A DNA stretch of 52,758 nt from Campylobacterales bacterium (GTDB taxonomy: Bacteria; Campylobacterota; Campylobacteria; Campylobacterales; Sulfurimonadaceae): the NCBI GenBank assembly GCA_026390135.1, contig JAPLGN010000005.1, positions 1 to 52,758 of the forward strand, given 5' to 3'. This document shows positions 8,743 through 17,763 of the stretch, piece by piece. The translations under genes were made by a program, and so were the position numbers. The notes below the pieces were generated by a model. That model did no database searches, was not told the origin of the DNA, and saw nothing but the letters and a program-made list of their open reading frames with translations. Positions within the stretch are counted from its first letter, which is position 1; every line of letters begins with the position of its first letter.

Positions 8743-11109
8743 TTATTGGCACCCGTCACACTCTATGGATCGATCTGCTGTATCTTCTTTGGCTTCAGGA
8801 GATTGTGATCGTAGATAGTACGTCGATTTGAGACCCAGTTTCCATGCGAGCATATAGATATCGTTAAGATATTTACCGCTTGCTTTGTCCAATGTGATAA
8901 AGATGTTGAGACTTTGTCCTTGGTCAATCCATTTTTGGCGAATAGCTGCTGCTTTGATCAAGATCGTTTGATCCAAATCATACGCAGGAGTATAATAGCC
9001 CCATGTTTCCGGAGAAAGCTTCGGAGCAACAACCGGAATAAGCCCGGAAAGATTCTCTTCAAACCATTTGCGTTTATAAACCGGTTCAATCGTTTGTGTC
9101 GTTCCTGTAAGAATCGAAATCGAACTCGTCGGAGCGATTGCCATCAGATAACCATTACGCATACCTTGCTTTTTGATGGTTTCACGTAGAACACTCCAGT
9201 CGTAGCTAGAGGCAAACAATCCGCCGCGATCGACCAAATTACGAACTTCTGCTGTCGCATGATCCATTGGCAAAATACCGCGGCTCCATTTAGAACCTTG
9301 ATACTCTGCATATGACCCTTTTTCAAGTGCTAAGTCCGACGATGCTTTGATCGCGTTATAACTAACAGCTTCCATCACTTCATCGATCTTGTCGAAATGC
9401 TCTTGTGTGCCCCACATGATTTTATTCTCTGCGAGCATCTGCGCTTCACCCATAACGCCCAAACCGATTGCACGGCTTTTCATGTTAGTGCGTTTTACTT
9501 TCTCTAGCGGATAAAAATTAAGATCAATAACATTATCCAGCGCACGAATAGCAATAGGGACAATACGGTCAATCTCTTCTTTGGTGTTAATGCGTGAGAG
9601 GTTGACAGAGGCTAGGTTACACACCGCCGTTGCTCCATCTACTTTTTCTTTTTCAACGATGTAAATAGGTCGTCCACCTAAAGAATCAAGTGCAGTAACT
9701 TTGTTGGCTGGTTTTTCAATGCCGCTGTCTACTTTAACTAACGCATCTTCTTCGTACGTTACAAACGTTCCATCTTCAAATTTAACTTTGATAAGGTAAT
9801 GGTTTGGCTGCGTATTTTGGAAAATCTCTGTACAGAGATTTGAACTGCGAATAATTCCATAATGGTCATTCGGGTTAGCACGGTTAGCACTGTCTTTAAA
9901 GCATAAGAACGGACTGCCCGATTCAAAATAACTGGTAAGGATTTTTTTCCACAGATCTTTTGCTTTTGTATGCTCTTTGATAACACTTGCGTCTTGCTCT
10001 AATTCGATATAACGCTTTTCAAACGCATCGCCGTAAAGCTCACTCAAATCTTTCACATCATACGGATCAAACATCGTCCAGATACCGTCTTCAACAACCC
10101 GCTTCATAAACATATCATTAATCCACAAAGCAGGGAACAAGTCATGCGCACGACGACGCTCTTCGCCTGAGTTTTTCTTGATATCAAGGAAATCTTTGAC
10201 GTCCATGTGCCATGGTTCGAGATAAACAGCGATTGCTCCCTTACGAGTACCGAGCTGGTCAACAGCAATGGCGATGTCGTTGGTGATTTTCAAAAAGGGT
10301 ACGGTTCCACCCGCAGCATTTTTATGCCCATCGATGAAAGAACCCATCGCACGAACTTGTGTCCAGTCCCAACCGATACCGCCTCCAAATTTAGAAAGAA
10401 GCGCCATCTCTTTATAAGCATCAAAAATCCCTTCGATATTATCAGGACTTGAACCAATATAACACGAACTAAGCTGATGCCGTGTTGTACGGGCATTCGA
10501 AAGAGTAGGGGTAGCGAGCATCACTTGGAACTGACTGATCATGTCGTAGAATTTAATCGCCCACCCTTCACGGTCAGACTCGTTTTGTGCCAAGAACATA
10601 GAAATTGCCATAAACATATGCTGAGGAAGCTCGATAGGATCACCCTTACGGTCTTTGATAAGATAACGGTCATAAAGCGTTTTAACGCCCAAATAGTTAA
10701 ACTCCAAATCACGTTCAGGGACAATGTGTTTCTCAAGTGCGGCTAAATCAAACTTTTCTTTTAAACCAAGAAGAATACGCCCTTCGGCCTCTCCCCGTTC
10801 AAAATAGCTGATTAAACTGCCATATCCCGTAAAACCATTGACACGATGATACAAATCGTACAAGAAAAGGCGTGATGCGACAAACGTCCAGTTAGGAGAA
10901 TCGATGTCGATTTTATCCACCGCTGTTTTAATCAACGTGTGCTGAATCTCATTGCTCGTAATTCCGTCACGAAACTGGATTTGCGCATCCACTTCAAGTT
11001 CGCTTTGCGAAACGTTAATCAGCCCATCAACAGCTGCAAAAGTATATTTTTGAATTTTAGCAATATCCAATGGCTCACGACGGCCGTTACGTTTAATAAT
11101 GGTTAGCAT
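8743..11109 (-). CDS. nrdA: Ribonucleotide reductase class Ia, alpha subunit
   Basis: 788 residues from the ATG at 11109, which is preceded by AAGGAAAAGAT. An ATP-cone allosteric domain occupies the first 90 or so residues (IIKRNGRREPLDIAKI). The active-site cysteines are in SSCYIG, SNLCTEI and AVCNLAS, and the C-terminal redox pair is CDGCQ. The enzyme reduces ribonucleoside diphosphates using the NrdB radical. No intein or insertion is seen. It is a monocistronic minus-strand gene, separate from nrdB. Confidence 0.96.
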   Translation of the reverse strand: MLTIIKRNGRREPLDIAKIQKYTFAAVDGLINVSQSELEVDAQIQFRDGITSNEIQHTLIKTAVDKIDIDSPNWTFVASRLFLYDLYHRVNGFTGYGSLISYFERGEAEGRILLGLKEKFDLAALEKHIVPERDLEFNYLGVKTLYDRYLIKDRKGDPIELPQHMFMAISMFLAQNESDREGWAIKFYDMISQFQVMLATPTLSNARTTRHQLSSCYIGSSPDNIEGIFDAYKEMALLSKFGGGIGWDWTQVRAMGSFIDGHKNAAGGTVPFLKITNDIAIAVDQLGTRKGAIAVYLEPWHMDVKDFLDIKKNSGEERRRAHDLFPALWINDMFMKRVVEDGIWTMFDPYDVKDLSELYGDAFEKRYIELEQDASVIKEHTKAKDLWKKILTSYFESGSPFLCFKDSANRANPNDHYGIIRSSNLCTEIFQNTQPNHYLIKVKFEDGTFVTYEEDALVKVDSGIEKPANKVTALDSLGGRPIYIVEKEKVDGATAVCNLASVNLSRINTKEEIDRIVPIAIRALDNVIDLNFYPLEKVKRTNMKSRAIGLGVMGEAQMLAENKIMWGTQEHFDKIDEVMEAVSYNAIKASSDLALEKGSYAEYQGSKWSRGILPMDHATAEVRNLVDRGGLFASSYDWSVLRETIKKQGMRNGYLMAIAPTSSISILTGTTQTIEPVYKRKWFEENLSGLIPVVAPKLSPETWGYYTPAYDLDQTILIKAAAIRQKWIDQGQSLNIFITLDKASGKYLNDIYMLAWKLGLKSTYYLRSQSPEAKEDTADRSIECDGCQ

Positions 11110-11138
11110 ATCTTTTCCTTGCAATTCTTAGAGCGTAT

Positions 11139-11144
11139 ATTATA
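11139..11144 (-). promoter_or_regulatory. Putative -10 element of nrdA
   Basis: Minus-strand TATAAT in GAGGGTATAATATACG, 30 bases before the nrdA start. No paired NrdR boxes were found around it. Confidence 0.5.
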
Positions 11145-11219
11145 CCCTCTAAATTTTAGAAATTCTTATAGTGTGTTCTCTTTTTTTTGTTTAATGATTT
11201 TAAGCAAATAGTGAGCCAA

Positions 11220-12358
11220 TTATTTAAACACTCTCGCAAAAATACGATCAACATTTTTCGTATAATAATCAAAGTTAAAACATTCACGTATTGCTTCTTC
11301 ACTCAAACTTTGACGCAATTCTTCATCATCCAATAAAAATTGCAAATACAAACTCTCACCCTGTTCGTTAGTAGCACTTTTACCGTGTTGCAACCCTTCC
11401 CATACTTTCATCGCATTACGCTGAACGATACGGTACGCGTCCTCACGACTAACACCTTTAATCGGAAGCTCAAGCAATACACGTTGAGAGAAAACCAAAC
11501 CGCCTGTTAGGTTGAGGTTACGCATCATGTTCTCAGGATAAACGACAAGCTTAGAGATAACACTGTTAAAACGATGCAGCATAAAGTCAGACGTTACAAA
11601 ACTGTCCGGAAGCCAGAAACGCTCAGTAGAACTGTGTGAAATATCACGCTCATGCCATAACGCAACGTTTTCCATTGCAGGTACTGCATACGATCGAACC
11701 ATGCGCGCAAGCCCCGTAATATTCTCGGTCAAGATCGGATTACGTTTGTGAGGCATTGCCGATGAGCCCTTTTGCCCTACAGCAAAATATTCTTCACACT
11801 CGTACCCATTGCTCCTGATACTTGACCAACTGCGATAACTTCCATTGTTTGTTCTAGGTTAGTAAGATGACGCGCCATTTCATCGTACCAAACCGCTAAC
11901 ACCAAACCAAACGTGATAGGCTCACCATGGATACCATGTGAACGCCCAACTACTAAAGTCATCTTGTGTTCTATCGCGCGGAGCTTAATAGACTCCATCA
12001 CCATTTTGACATCTTCTATAATAAGACTCAGCGAATCACGCATCTGCAATGCAACAGCTGTATCCACTGTATCCGAACTTGTCATCCCGTAATGGAACCA
12101 GCGGCTCTCTTCTCCGAGTGTTTCAGATACGGATGTCGTAAAGGCAATCAGATCATGTCGTGTAATCGCTTCGATCTCATCAATACGTTCAACACTAAAA
12201 CCTGCATTGGCTACAATTTTTGCAGCGTCTTCATCCGGAATTAATCCCAATTTATTCCATGCAATAACAACTGCTTTTTCAACGTCAAGCCATGCTTGAT
12301 ATTTAGCTTGAATGCTCCACTTGGATTTCATCTCTTCTCTACTGTAACGATCTACCAT
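11220..12358 (-). pseudogene. purB: Adenylosuccinate lyase with internal deletion and frameshift
   Basis: The first part (from ATG 12358, after AGGGAG) reads as a normal PurB up to QVSGAMGT, including TSSDTVDT and GRSHGIHGEP. The second part, in another frame, resumes at YECEEYFAVGQKGSSAMPHKRNP and continues to a normal C-terminus at 11220. About 63 codons between SGAMG and YECEEY of the family are missing and the frame changes at about 11801-11806, where TACG occurs in both expected flanks. The residual two ORFs (193 and 178 codons) cannot make the full fold. PurB acts twice in purine synthesis, so the loss would matter unless a second copy exists or this is an assembly error. Confidence 0.85.
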
Positions 12359-12441
12359 ATTATGCTCCCTTGATATGCTAAAATGCGTATCTATTATTAT
12401 AAATTTAGTCTATCCAACCATCGCTTATAAAGGAATATATT

Positions 12442-13371
12442 TTGCCCTTCGTTATTAAAAAACTCCACGCACCTAGCCGTCAAAAAGCCATTTTATTTTT
12501 GATTCGTGAGCTGGGTCTCGGTCAGCCAGAAGCTCAGCGTCTTATTGCTAAAGGACGCCTTTCTCAAAACGGAGTTGTTATGTCTAACCAAATGGGATTT
12601 ATTGAAGGTGATTTTGATTTCATTTGCTTTGAGCCATTATCACGCGGTCTTCCTGCTACTTTCGTTGCTCCTGATTTTGCCGTTTATGACAAACCAAGCG
12701 GTGTGTTAGTTCACCCCCAAAGCCGCCGAACCGCCTATTCACTCAACGATGAAATCAAACATCGGTTTGGACATGATGCTAACGTTGCTCACCGAATTGA
12801 CCAAGAAACAAGCGGTTTGGTCCTTGCTTCTCGTAACAAAGAAAGTGAGTCTGTTTTAAAACTATTGTTTGAAAATCGTGAAATAACAAAGCGTTATTTA
12901 GCAATGGTACATGGTCATCTCGAACATCCTATGGATATTCAAGAGCCGCTATTACGTAAAGAGGATCCAAGCACTTTGGTGCGTATGGTGGTTAAGGTTC
13001 ATCCTGACGGTAAAGCTTCTCGAACCTTCATCAAGCCTCTACAATACTTTCCTCAACGTAATATGACCCTCGTAGAGGCTTCTCCCCTTACAGGTCGTAC
13101 CCATCAAATACGGGTTCATTTGTTTCACGTGAAACATCCAATCGTGGGTGACCCCATCTATGGTCAGGAAGAAGCGGATATTGTAAAATTTTTAGATAAA
13201 GAAATAACTGCGGAAGAACGATTGAGCAAAGGTGGAGCAAGTCGATTGCTCCTGCATGCACACAGTTTGGAGTTTGAATATGAAGCGACTCCCTTTCATA
13301 TTGTTTCTCAAGAGGATTTTATTTCAACGTGTTTTGAGGCGATGGGAATCCCCCCGTCATCCCGTACTTGA
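12442..13371 (+). CDS. RluA-family pseudouridine synthase with S4 domain
   Basis: 309 residues. An S4 RNA-binding domain is at about residues 15-60 (GLGQPEAQRLIAKGRLSQNG). The catalytic motif HRIDQETSGLVLA carries the essential aspartate, and GRTHQIRVH is the second family motif. The start is a TTG at 12442 with AAAGGA eight bases upstream; no ATG fits. It makes pseudouridine in rRNA or tRNA, target unknown. The last residues (PPSSRT) and stop are read from the dispersed repeat that starts at 13353. Confidence 0.88.
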   Translation: MPFVIKKLHAPSRQKAILFLIRELGLGQPEAQRLIAKGRLSQNGVVMSNQMGFIEGDFDFICFEPLSRGLPATFVAPDFAVYDKPSGVLVHPQSRRTAYSLNDEIKHRFGHDANVAHRIDQETSGLVLASRNKESESVLKLLFENREITKRYLAMVHGHLEHPMDIQEPLLRKEDPSTLVRMVVKVHPDGKASRTFIKPLQYFPQRNMTLVEASPLTGRTHQIRVHLFHVKHPIVGDPIYGQEEADIVKFLDKEITAEERLSKGGASRLLLHAHSLEFEYEATPFHIVSQEDFISTCFEAMGIPPSSRT

Positions 13372-13382
13372 TACGGGATCCA
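13353..13382. repeat. Dispersed palindromic repeat, short form
   Basis: CCCGTCATCCCGTACTTGA with the continuing ATACGGGATCC gives a CCCGTA.../TACGGG stem. It supplies the last codons of the RluA-type gene and abuts the stop of the convergent acyltransferase gene. Confidence 0.7.
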
Positions 13383-15104
13383 TTATATGTCTCTCATATA
13401 CCGCTGACGCTTTGCCTCTTTTATTTTCCGAATATCGACCACAATATATCCATCAATACAGTTGTTAAAATCTACGTCAATACCAAAATCCATAAATTCT
13501 ACTCCACCCTCTTCACAAAGTTCTGTGTATTGTTTATAGAGCGTTGGAACACCTAAATCAAAAGTTTTGAGATAATTTTTTAACCTTCTAAAATCTTCAT
13601 TGTAATCATCTCCCTTGAAAAATTCCGAAAATTCTGAGCTCACAAACTCCGAAAGATGATAGGGGGACTTAGCCCGAAGCATTGTATGATTACTCCCAAA
13701 ATAGTGAGAATAGAAATAGACCAGGGCGTCTTGCGCACTTTGTGGAAAACTTCCTGATATGCTCACAGGTCCAATCATATATTTAATATGGGGATTATGA
13801 CTGAGATAAGCACCAATCCCCTGCCACAAATAATCCAATGCTCTGCTTCCCCAGTATTTTGGTTGAACAAAACTACGTCCCAGCTCAATAGCATCTTCGA
13901 GTATGGGATCAAATGAATCGTGCATATCACACAGCTCATTGAGATAGAGTCCCTCGCGTCCAAGCCATGATAATATCCACCCGCATTCACCGATACGATA
14001 TGCTCCAACAACTTCAAGTTCATCATCATCCCACAAAACAAGATGGTTATAATAACGGTCATACTCATCAATATCTCGCGATTTACCACTGCCCTCGCCA
14101 ACTTTACGAAAAGAATATTCACGTAATCGACCAATTTCATTGATTAGGTTTGGAGCATTATCATGTTCAATTAAATAAATTTGTTTGTTGTCACTCGTCG
14201 TTCCCAACCGTTCTCCTCTCTTTAGTTCCTGACGAATATCTTGACGTGACAGTGGATGAGCAATTGATCTTTCAGTGGGATAAATTCCACTCTTTCCTTT
14301 TCCAAGTCTTAATAAATGTTTTCGAAACATGCGAGCATGATGTCTTTCGCTCATGGCTGAATCGTTAAATGCTCTAGGAGTGATGATTTCCCCTATTTTA
14401 AACTCAAACGCTTGGTTCTTGGCAGCGAACATCTCATGACTGAGTAAAAGCGTTCCTAGAGGCTTATAGAGCCATGAGGCAACGTAAAATAATGAACTGT
14501 TCCGCGCTTTGATATAGATAGGTAAAACAGGCGTAGAATTTCGTTTAGCAAATTTTATAAAACCCCCTTTCCATCCTCCCTCTTTTAAACCAAAAAATCC
14601 TGCACGCGATACTTCACCGCTTGGAAAAAAGATCACGGCTTCTTCTGCTTGAAGAGCCAAATCAATTTGACGCAATGCCTGTTTGGAAACTTTTTCATTT
14701 ATGTTATCAACAGTGATTAAAAATTCTTTGAGTTGAGGAATGGATGAAAGCATTTTATTAGCAACGATTTTTACTTTTTTATCCGTCCGTACACTGCTCA
14801 CCATTTGAATTAATGTTAATGCATCCAATGCACCAAGCGGATGATTAGCTACAATAATAACTTTTCCAAGCGCAGGAACATTTTCAATTTCGCGATGAAT
14901 TACTTTATAGGAAACATTTAAATATTTGAGGACAGTATCAATGAACTCCAAACCATTTTTTGTTGGGTGTAATTGTATAAAAGAATTAATGGAGTTTTCA
15001 TGGATTAACAAGCGTGTTAATCCAACAATTGATTTGGAAATTATTTCGGGATATTTAAATAAAGAGGGATGCTCTTTTTTGAGCAATATTTCTACATTTA
15101 CCAT
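13383..15104 (-). CDS. OlsF-like double acyltransferase (PlsC domain + OlsB-like GNAT domain)
   Basis: 573 residues. The N-terminal half is a PlsC-type acyltransferase: NHPLGALDAL is the H-x4-D catalytic motif (about residue 92) and FFPSGEVSR is the acyl-acceptor motif. The C-terminal half (from about residue 300) resembles OlsB/hemolysin-like N-acyltransferases: LREYSFRKVGEGSGKSRDIDEYD and VVGAYRIG. This order matches OlsF, which makes ornithine or related amino-acid lipids by N- then O-acylation. The start ATG 15104 has AAAGG upstream. Whether the amino acid is ornithine is inference. Amino-acid lipids replace phospholipids under phosphate limitation in several bacteria, but no Pho box is seen here. 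Confidence 0.75.
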   Translation of the reverse strand: MVNVEILLKKEHPSLFKYPEIISKSIVGLTRLLIHENSINSFIQLHPTKNGLEFIDTVLKYLNVSYKVIHREIENVPALGKVIIVANHPLGALDALTLIQMVSSVRTDKKVKIVANKMLSSIPQLKEFLITVDNINEKVSKQALRQIDLALQAEEAVIFFPSGEVSRAGFFGLKEGGWKGGFIKFAKRNSTPVLPIYIKARNSSLFYVASWLYKPLGTLLLSHEMFAAKNQAFEFKIGEIITPRAFNDSAMSERHHARMFRKHLLRLGKGKSGIYPTERSIAHPLSRQDIRQELKRGERLGTTSDNKQIYLIEHDNAPNLINEIGRLREYSFRKVGEGSGKSRDIDEYDRYYNHLVLWDDDELEVVGAYRIGECGWILSWLGREGLYLNELCDMHDSFDPILEDAIELGRSFVQPKYWGSRALDYLWQGIGAYLSHNPHIKYMIGPVSISGSFPQSAQDALVYFYSHYFGSNHTMLRAKSPYHLSEFVSSEFSEFFKGDDYNEDFRRLKNYLKTFDLGVPTLYKQYTELCEEGGVEFMDFGIDVDFNNCIDGYIVVDIRKIKEAKRQRYMRDI

Positions 15105-15211
15105 AGCATTAACCTTTAAGAGGTGTTAAGATATGACATGGTAAATTATGTTAATTTCAATTGTGTTACACCCTGATTACCTCTTGATTACAACAATTAA
15201 TTAACCAACTA

Positions 15212-15431
15212 TGTGAATAACTTTTTATAACATCGACTTAATCCTAACTGAAATCTATATTAACATTTATTATCCTTACAAAAGTCCCTATTTTAGGGCT
15301 TTTAAAGAAAACGAAGCACTTCTTAATTCAGGGTAAATTTATCTAAAATATTTCTTAAATAGCTAAAAATTATACGAATTATAATGACTAAAACGAAAGT
15401 TTTATTCACATTTCACTCACAGTGTGAATAT
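15212..15431. other. Origin region, left DnaA-box cluster and AT-rich stretch
   Basis: The 510-base gap between the acyltransferase and ruvC holds TTATTCACA-type boxes at 15212-15220 (minus), 15402-15410 (plus) and 15423-15431 (minus, ATATTCACA). The flanking 15330-15400 and 15430-15540 are very A/T-rich and suit a duplex-unwinding element. Bipartite origins around dnaA are known in this phylum. No gene is visible in 15105-15615. Confidence 0.6.
15280..15304. terminator. Bidirectional hairpin terminator in the origin gap
   Basis: AAAAG-T-CCCTA, loop TTT, TAGGG-CTTTT forms a stem with one bulge, with A and T runs at the two ends so that it could work in either direction. No gene ends next to it, which hints at an RNA transcribed across 15150-15600. 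Confidence 0.45.
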
Positions 15432-15570
15432 TACACATTTTTCAAAAAAATACTCTATTTTTAAAAATTTCAGAAGATTATAAGGTTCTGTTTTTAAATT
15501 CAAAGTATTTTTTTAATTGTTGAAACAACCTAAAAATATTAAGACTCTCTAAGGCTCTTTCGATACACTT

Positions 15571-15606
15571 ACGACCAAGCGACCTTCCTGGTGTGTTGGT
15601 CGTTTT
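15571..15606. other. Hairpin between the AT-rich stretch and ruvC
   Basis: ACGACCAA and TTGGTCGT pair, with an inner ACC/GGT stem, followed on the plus strand by TTTT. On the minus strand, downstream of ruvC, there is no T run. It may end a plus-strand transcript or be an origin structure. Confidence 0.4.
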
Positions 15607-15615
15607 AAAGAATAT

Positions 15616-16113
15616 TTATTTTTCTCTACTTTTTTGATTCATTTCTAATTTCACTCTTTGCGCATGAGTTATTGCTACTGCCATCGCATCCGTTATATCC
15701 AATGGCTTAATTTCTTTTGTTATTCCTAAAATTTGTTTGACCATAAATGCAACTTGCTCTTTTGCCGCTTTTGCTTTTCCTGTCAATGCTTTTTTAACTT
15801 GCAATGCTGTGTATTCTGCAAACAATCCATGCTCTTGTAAAATTTTGAGCATTATGGCTCCACGAAACTGTGCAAGCTTTAAAACCGTTTTAGGATTATG
15901 GGCATAAAAAATATCTTCCATTGCCACTTCATTGATAGTATATGTTTTAAAAAGCTGTTCTAATGCTTCGACTACTTGCGGAATTTGAAACTGCAATCCT
16001 TCACTTTTCATTTTGATAAGCCCAGCCTCAACCAGTTTAAATTTCTGACCTTCAATTTTTATAAGTGCATAACCACAATTACGTGTCCCCGGATCTATTC
16101 CTAAAATTACCAT
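15616..16113 (-). CDS. ruvC: Holliday-junction resolvase RuvC
   Basis: 165 residues. The N-terminal [13 protein letters not shown] carries the first catalytic aspartate, AMEDIF the glutamate, and [13 protein letters not shown] the C-terminal acidic/His cluster. RuvC cuts Holliday junctions after RuvAB migration. I choose the ATG at 16113 because GGAAGTGAT precedes it; a GTG at 16128 is also in frame. It is divergent from dnaA, and the DnaA boxes lie in the shared gap. Confidence 0.93.
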   Translation of the reverse strand: MVILGIDPGTRNCGYALIKIEGQKFKLVEAGLIKMKSEGLQFQIPQVVEALEQLFKTYTINEVAMEDIFYAHNPKTVLKLAQFRGAIMLKILQEHGLFAEYTALQVKKALTGKAKAAKEQVAFMVKQILGITKEIKPLDITDAMAVAITHAQRVKLEMNQKSREK

Positions 16114-16140
16114 ATCACTTCCAATCACTCTATCAAAAAC

Positions 16141-16227
16141 TTATTCACACCCGTGAATATCTTTATTCACATTAATTCATTCCCTAATTATAGGCTAATA
16201 TTGGTATTATTCTCAATACTATTCACA
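16141..16227. other. DnaA-box cluster between ruvC and dnaA
   Basis: TTATTCACA at 16141-16149 and 16163-16171, GTGAATAT at 16153-16160 (minus) and CTATTCACA at 16219-16227. The last lies at the predicted dnaA transcription start, which suggests autoregulation. Confidence 0.65.
16205..16210 (+). promoter_or_regulatory. Putative -10 element of dnaA
   Basis: TATTAT at 16205-16210 would start transcription near 16217, inside or next to the last DnaA box. The ATG follows at 16243. Confidence 0.4.
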
Positions 16228-16242
16228 TATACAGGAAACAAG

Positions 16243-17574
16243 ATGGCGAACATTGGCAGCATGGTATTACAGATGCTTAAGAATGAAATTAGTGAAGTTG
16301 ATTACACTCGCTATATAAAACAAATCCATTTTAATGAAGAAGAATCTAAAAGTAACAGTGTTGTATTTACGGCTCCAAATCCGTTAATTGCTAACTGGAT
16401 ACGAACTAAATACGCTGATAAGATTTCACATCTTTTTGAAATTAAAACGGGAGTAAAACCTTCTGTTGCTATTAATGTCAAAACACTTAATCCAACCTCG
16501 TCCAATCAATCAGCAACTGTTGTACCGATTCACACCGATAAAATACCGCAAACACTTCTCAATCCCTCTTATACCTTTGATAATTTTGTAGTTGGAGGCT
16601 CCAATAATTTTGCCTATGTTGCAGCAAAAAATGTAAGTGAAAAACCTGGGATTGTCTATAATCCACTATTCATTTATGGGGGAGTAGGATTAGGTAAAAC
16701 CCATTTAATGCAAGCTGTTGGAAATGTGATGTTAGCACAGGGTAAAACCGTCATTTATACTTCTGTTGAACAGTTTTTAAATGATTTCATGCGCCATCTT
16801 ACTAATAAGACTATGGACCGCTTCAAAGATAAATACCGTAAATGTGATGTCCTTCTTATCGATGACATCCAATTTTTAAGCAATAAAAATCAAATTCAAG
16901 AAGAATTTTTCCATACATTTGACGCCCTACGAAATGAAAATAAGCAAATCATCATAACTTCAGATAAACACCCTAAAAAGATTGCAGGTCTCGAAGAACG
17001 GTTAAAAAGCCGTTTTGAATGGGGTTTAGTTGCAGATATTCAACCCCCGGAACTGGAAACAAAAATTGAAATTATCAAGAAAAAATGTGAAATCAATCGA
17101 GTTAAACTCGATAAAGAAGTTATTAATTATATTGCAACCATTATCGAAAACAATACACGGGAAATTGAGGGAATTTTATCAAAACTCAATGCCTATTCTC
17201 AACTTATGGGAGTAGATATTAATATCGAATTTACTCGAAACGTTCTCAAAGAACAAATGGCAGAAAAACGACAAAATATTACCATCGATACCATTGTAGA
17301 GATTGTTTCAAAAGAACTCAATGTTAAATCAACAGAAATTCGATCAAAAAGTCGTAATAGTGGCATTGTTTATGCACGGCGCATTGCTATTTATCTTTCT
17401 CGTAACCTTACTCCCAATTCCATGCCTCAACTTGCACATTATTTTGGCATGAAAGATCATACTGCAGTCAGTCATACTATGAAAAAAATTCAAGAAATCA
17501 TGAAAAATGACGAAGATTTTAAAATTAAAGTAGAAGAACTCTCAAATAAAATTTCAACCCTGACAAGCGAGTAA
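16243..17574 (+). CDS. dnaA: Chromosomal replication initiator DnaA
   Basis: 443 residues from the ATG at 16243, preceded by AGGAAACAAG. The family domain I begins straight after it (MANIGSMVLQML), so the 30 in-frame upstream codons are not used. Walker A is GGVGLGKTH, Walker B is LLIDDIQFL, and the C-terminal box-binding signature is MKDHTAVSHTMKKI. DnaA opens the origin. DnaA-box clusters lie on both sides of the gene. Confidence 0.98.
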   Translation: MANIGSMVLQMLKNEISEVDYTRYIKQIHFNEEESKSNSVVFTAPNPLIANWIRTKYADKISHLFEIKTGVKPSVAINVKTLNPTSSNQSATVVPIHTDKIPQTLLNPSYTFDNFVVGGSNNFAYVAAKNVSEKPGIVYNPLFIYGGVGLGKTHLMQAVGNVMLAQGKTVIYTSVEQFLNDFMRHLTNKTMDRFKDKYRKCDVLLIDDIQFLSNKNQIQEEFFHTFDALRNENKQIIITSDKHPKKIAGLEERLKSRFEWGLVADIQPPELETKIEIIKKKCEINRVKLDKEVINYIATIIENNTREIEGILSKLNAYSQLMGVDINIEFTRNVLKEQMAEKRQNITIDTIVEIVSKELNVKSTEIRSKSRNSGIVYARRIAIYLSRNLTPNSMPQLAHYFGMKDHTAVSHTMKKIQEIMKNDEDFKIKVEELSNKISTLTSE

Positions 17575-17618
17575 CATTTCATTTGTAATGGGGTTTTAAA
17601 AAGGCTATAATTCGTATA

Positions 17619-17708
17619 GGTGAATGAATGTGAATGAAATCACTTCAGTTAGTCACCCTAATTCACCCCAGTAGTAAGGAGCAGAATGTCCTTTTTCACA
17701 CATTCACA
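17619..17708. other. Origin region, right DnaA-box cluster (dnaA-dnaN gap)
   Basis: GGTGAATGA at 17619-17627 and TGTGAATGA at 17629-17637 (minus-strand TCATTCAC boxes), then AATTCACC near 17660, TTTTTCACA at 17692-17700 and ACATTCACA at 17700-17708. This is the second half of a likely bipartite origin. Confidence 0.65.
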
Positions 17709-17763
17709 CCCCCTTATTACTACTATTACAATTACTTACTTATAAATAATAAGGAGATACGTT

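Noticed and set aside
8743-11109. Intein in nrdA
   Set aside because: The length and continuity of the family motifs show no insertion.
11110-11219. NrdR operator upstream of nrdA
   Set aside because: Only an ACACACTATAAG-like half site is present; no pair with the proper inverted symmetry and spacing.
11220-12358. Programmed frameshift in purB
   Set aside because: A frameshift alone would not explain the absence of about 63 family codons, so a deletion is the simpler reading.
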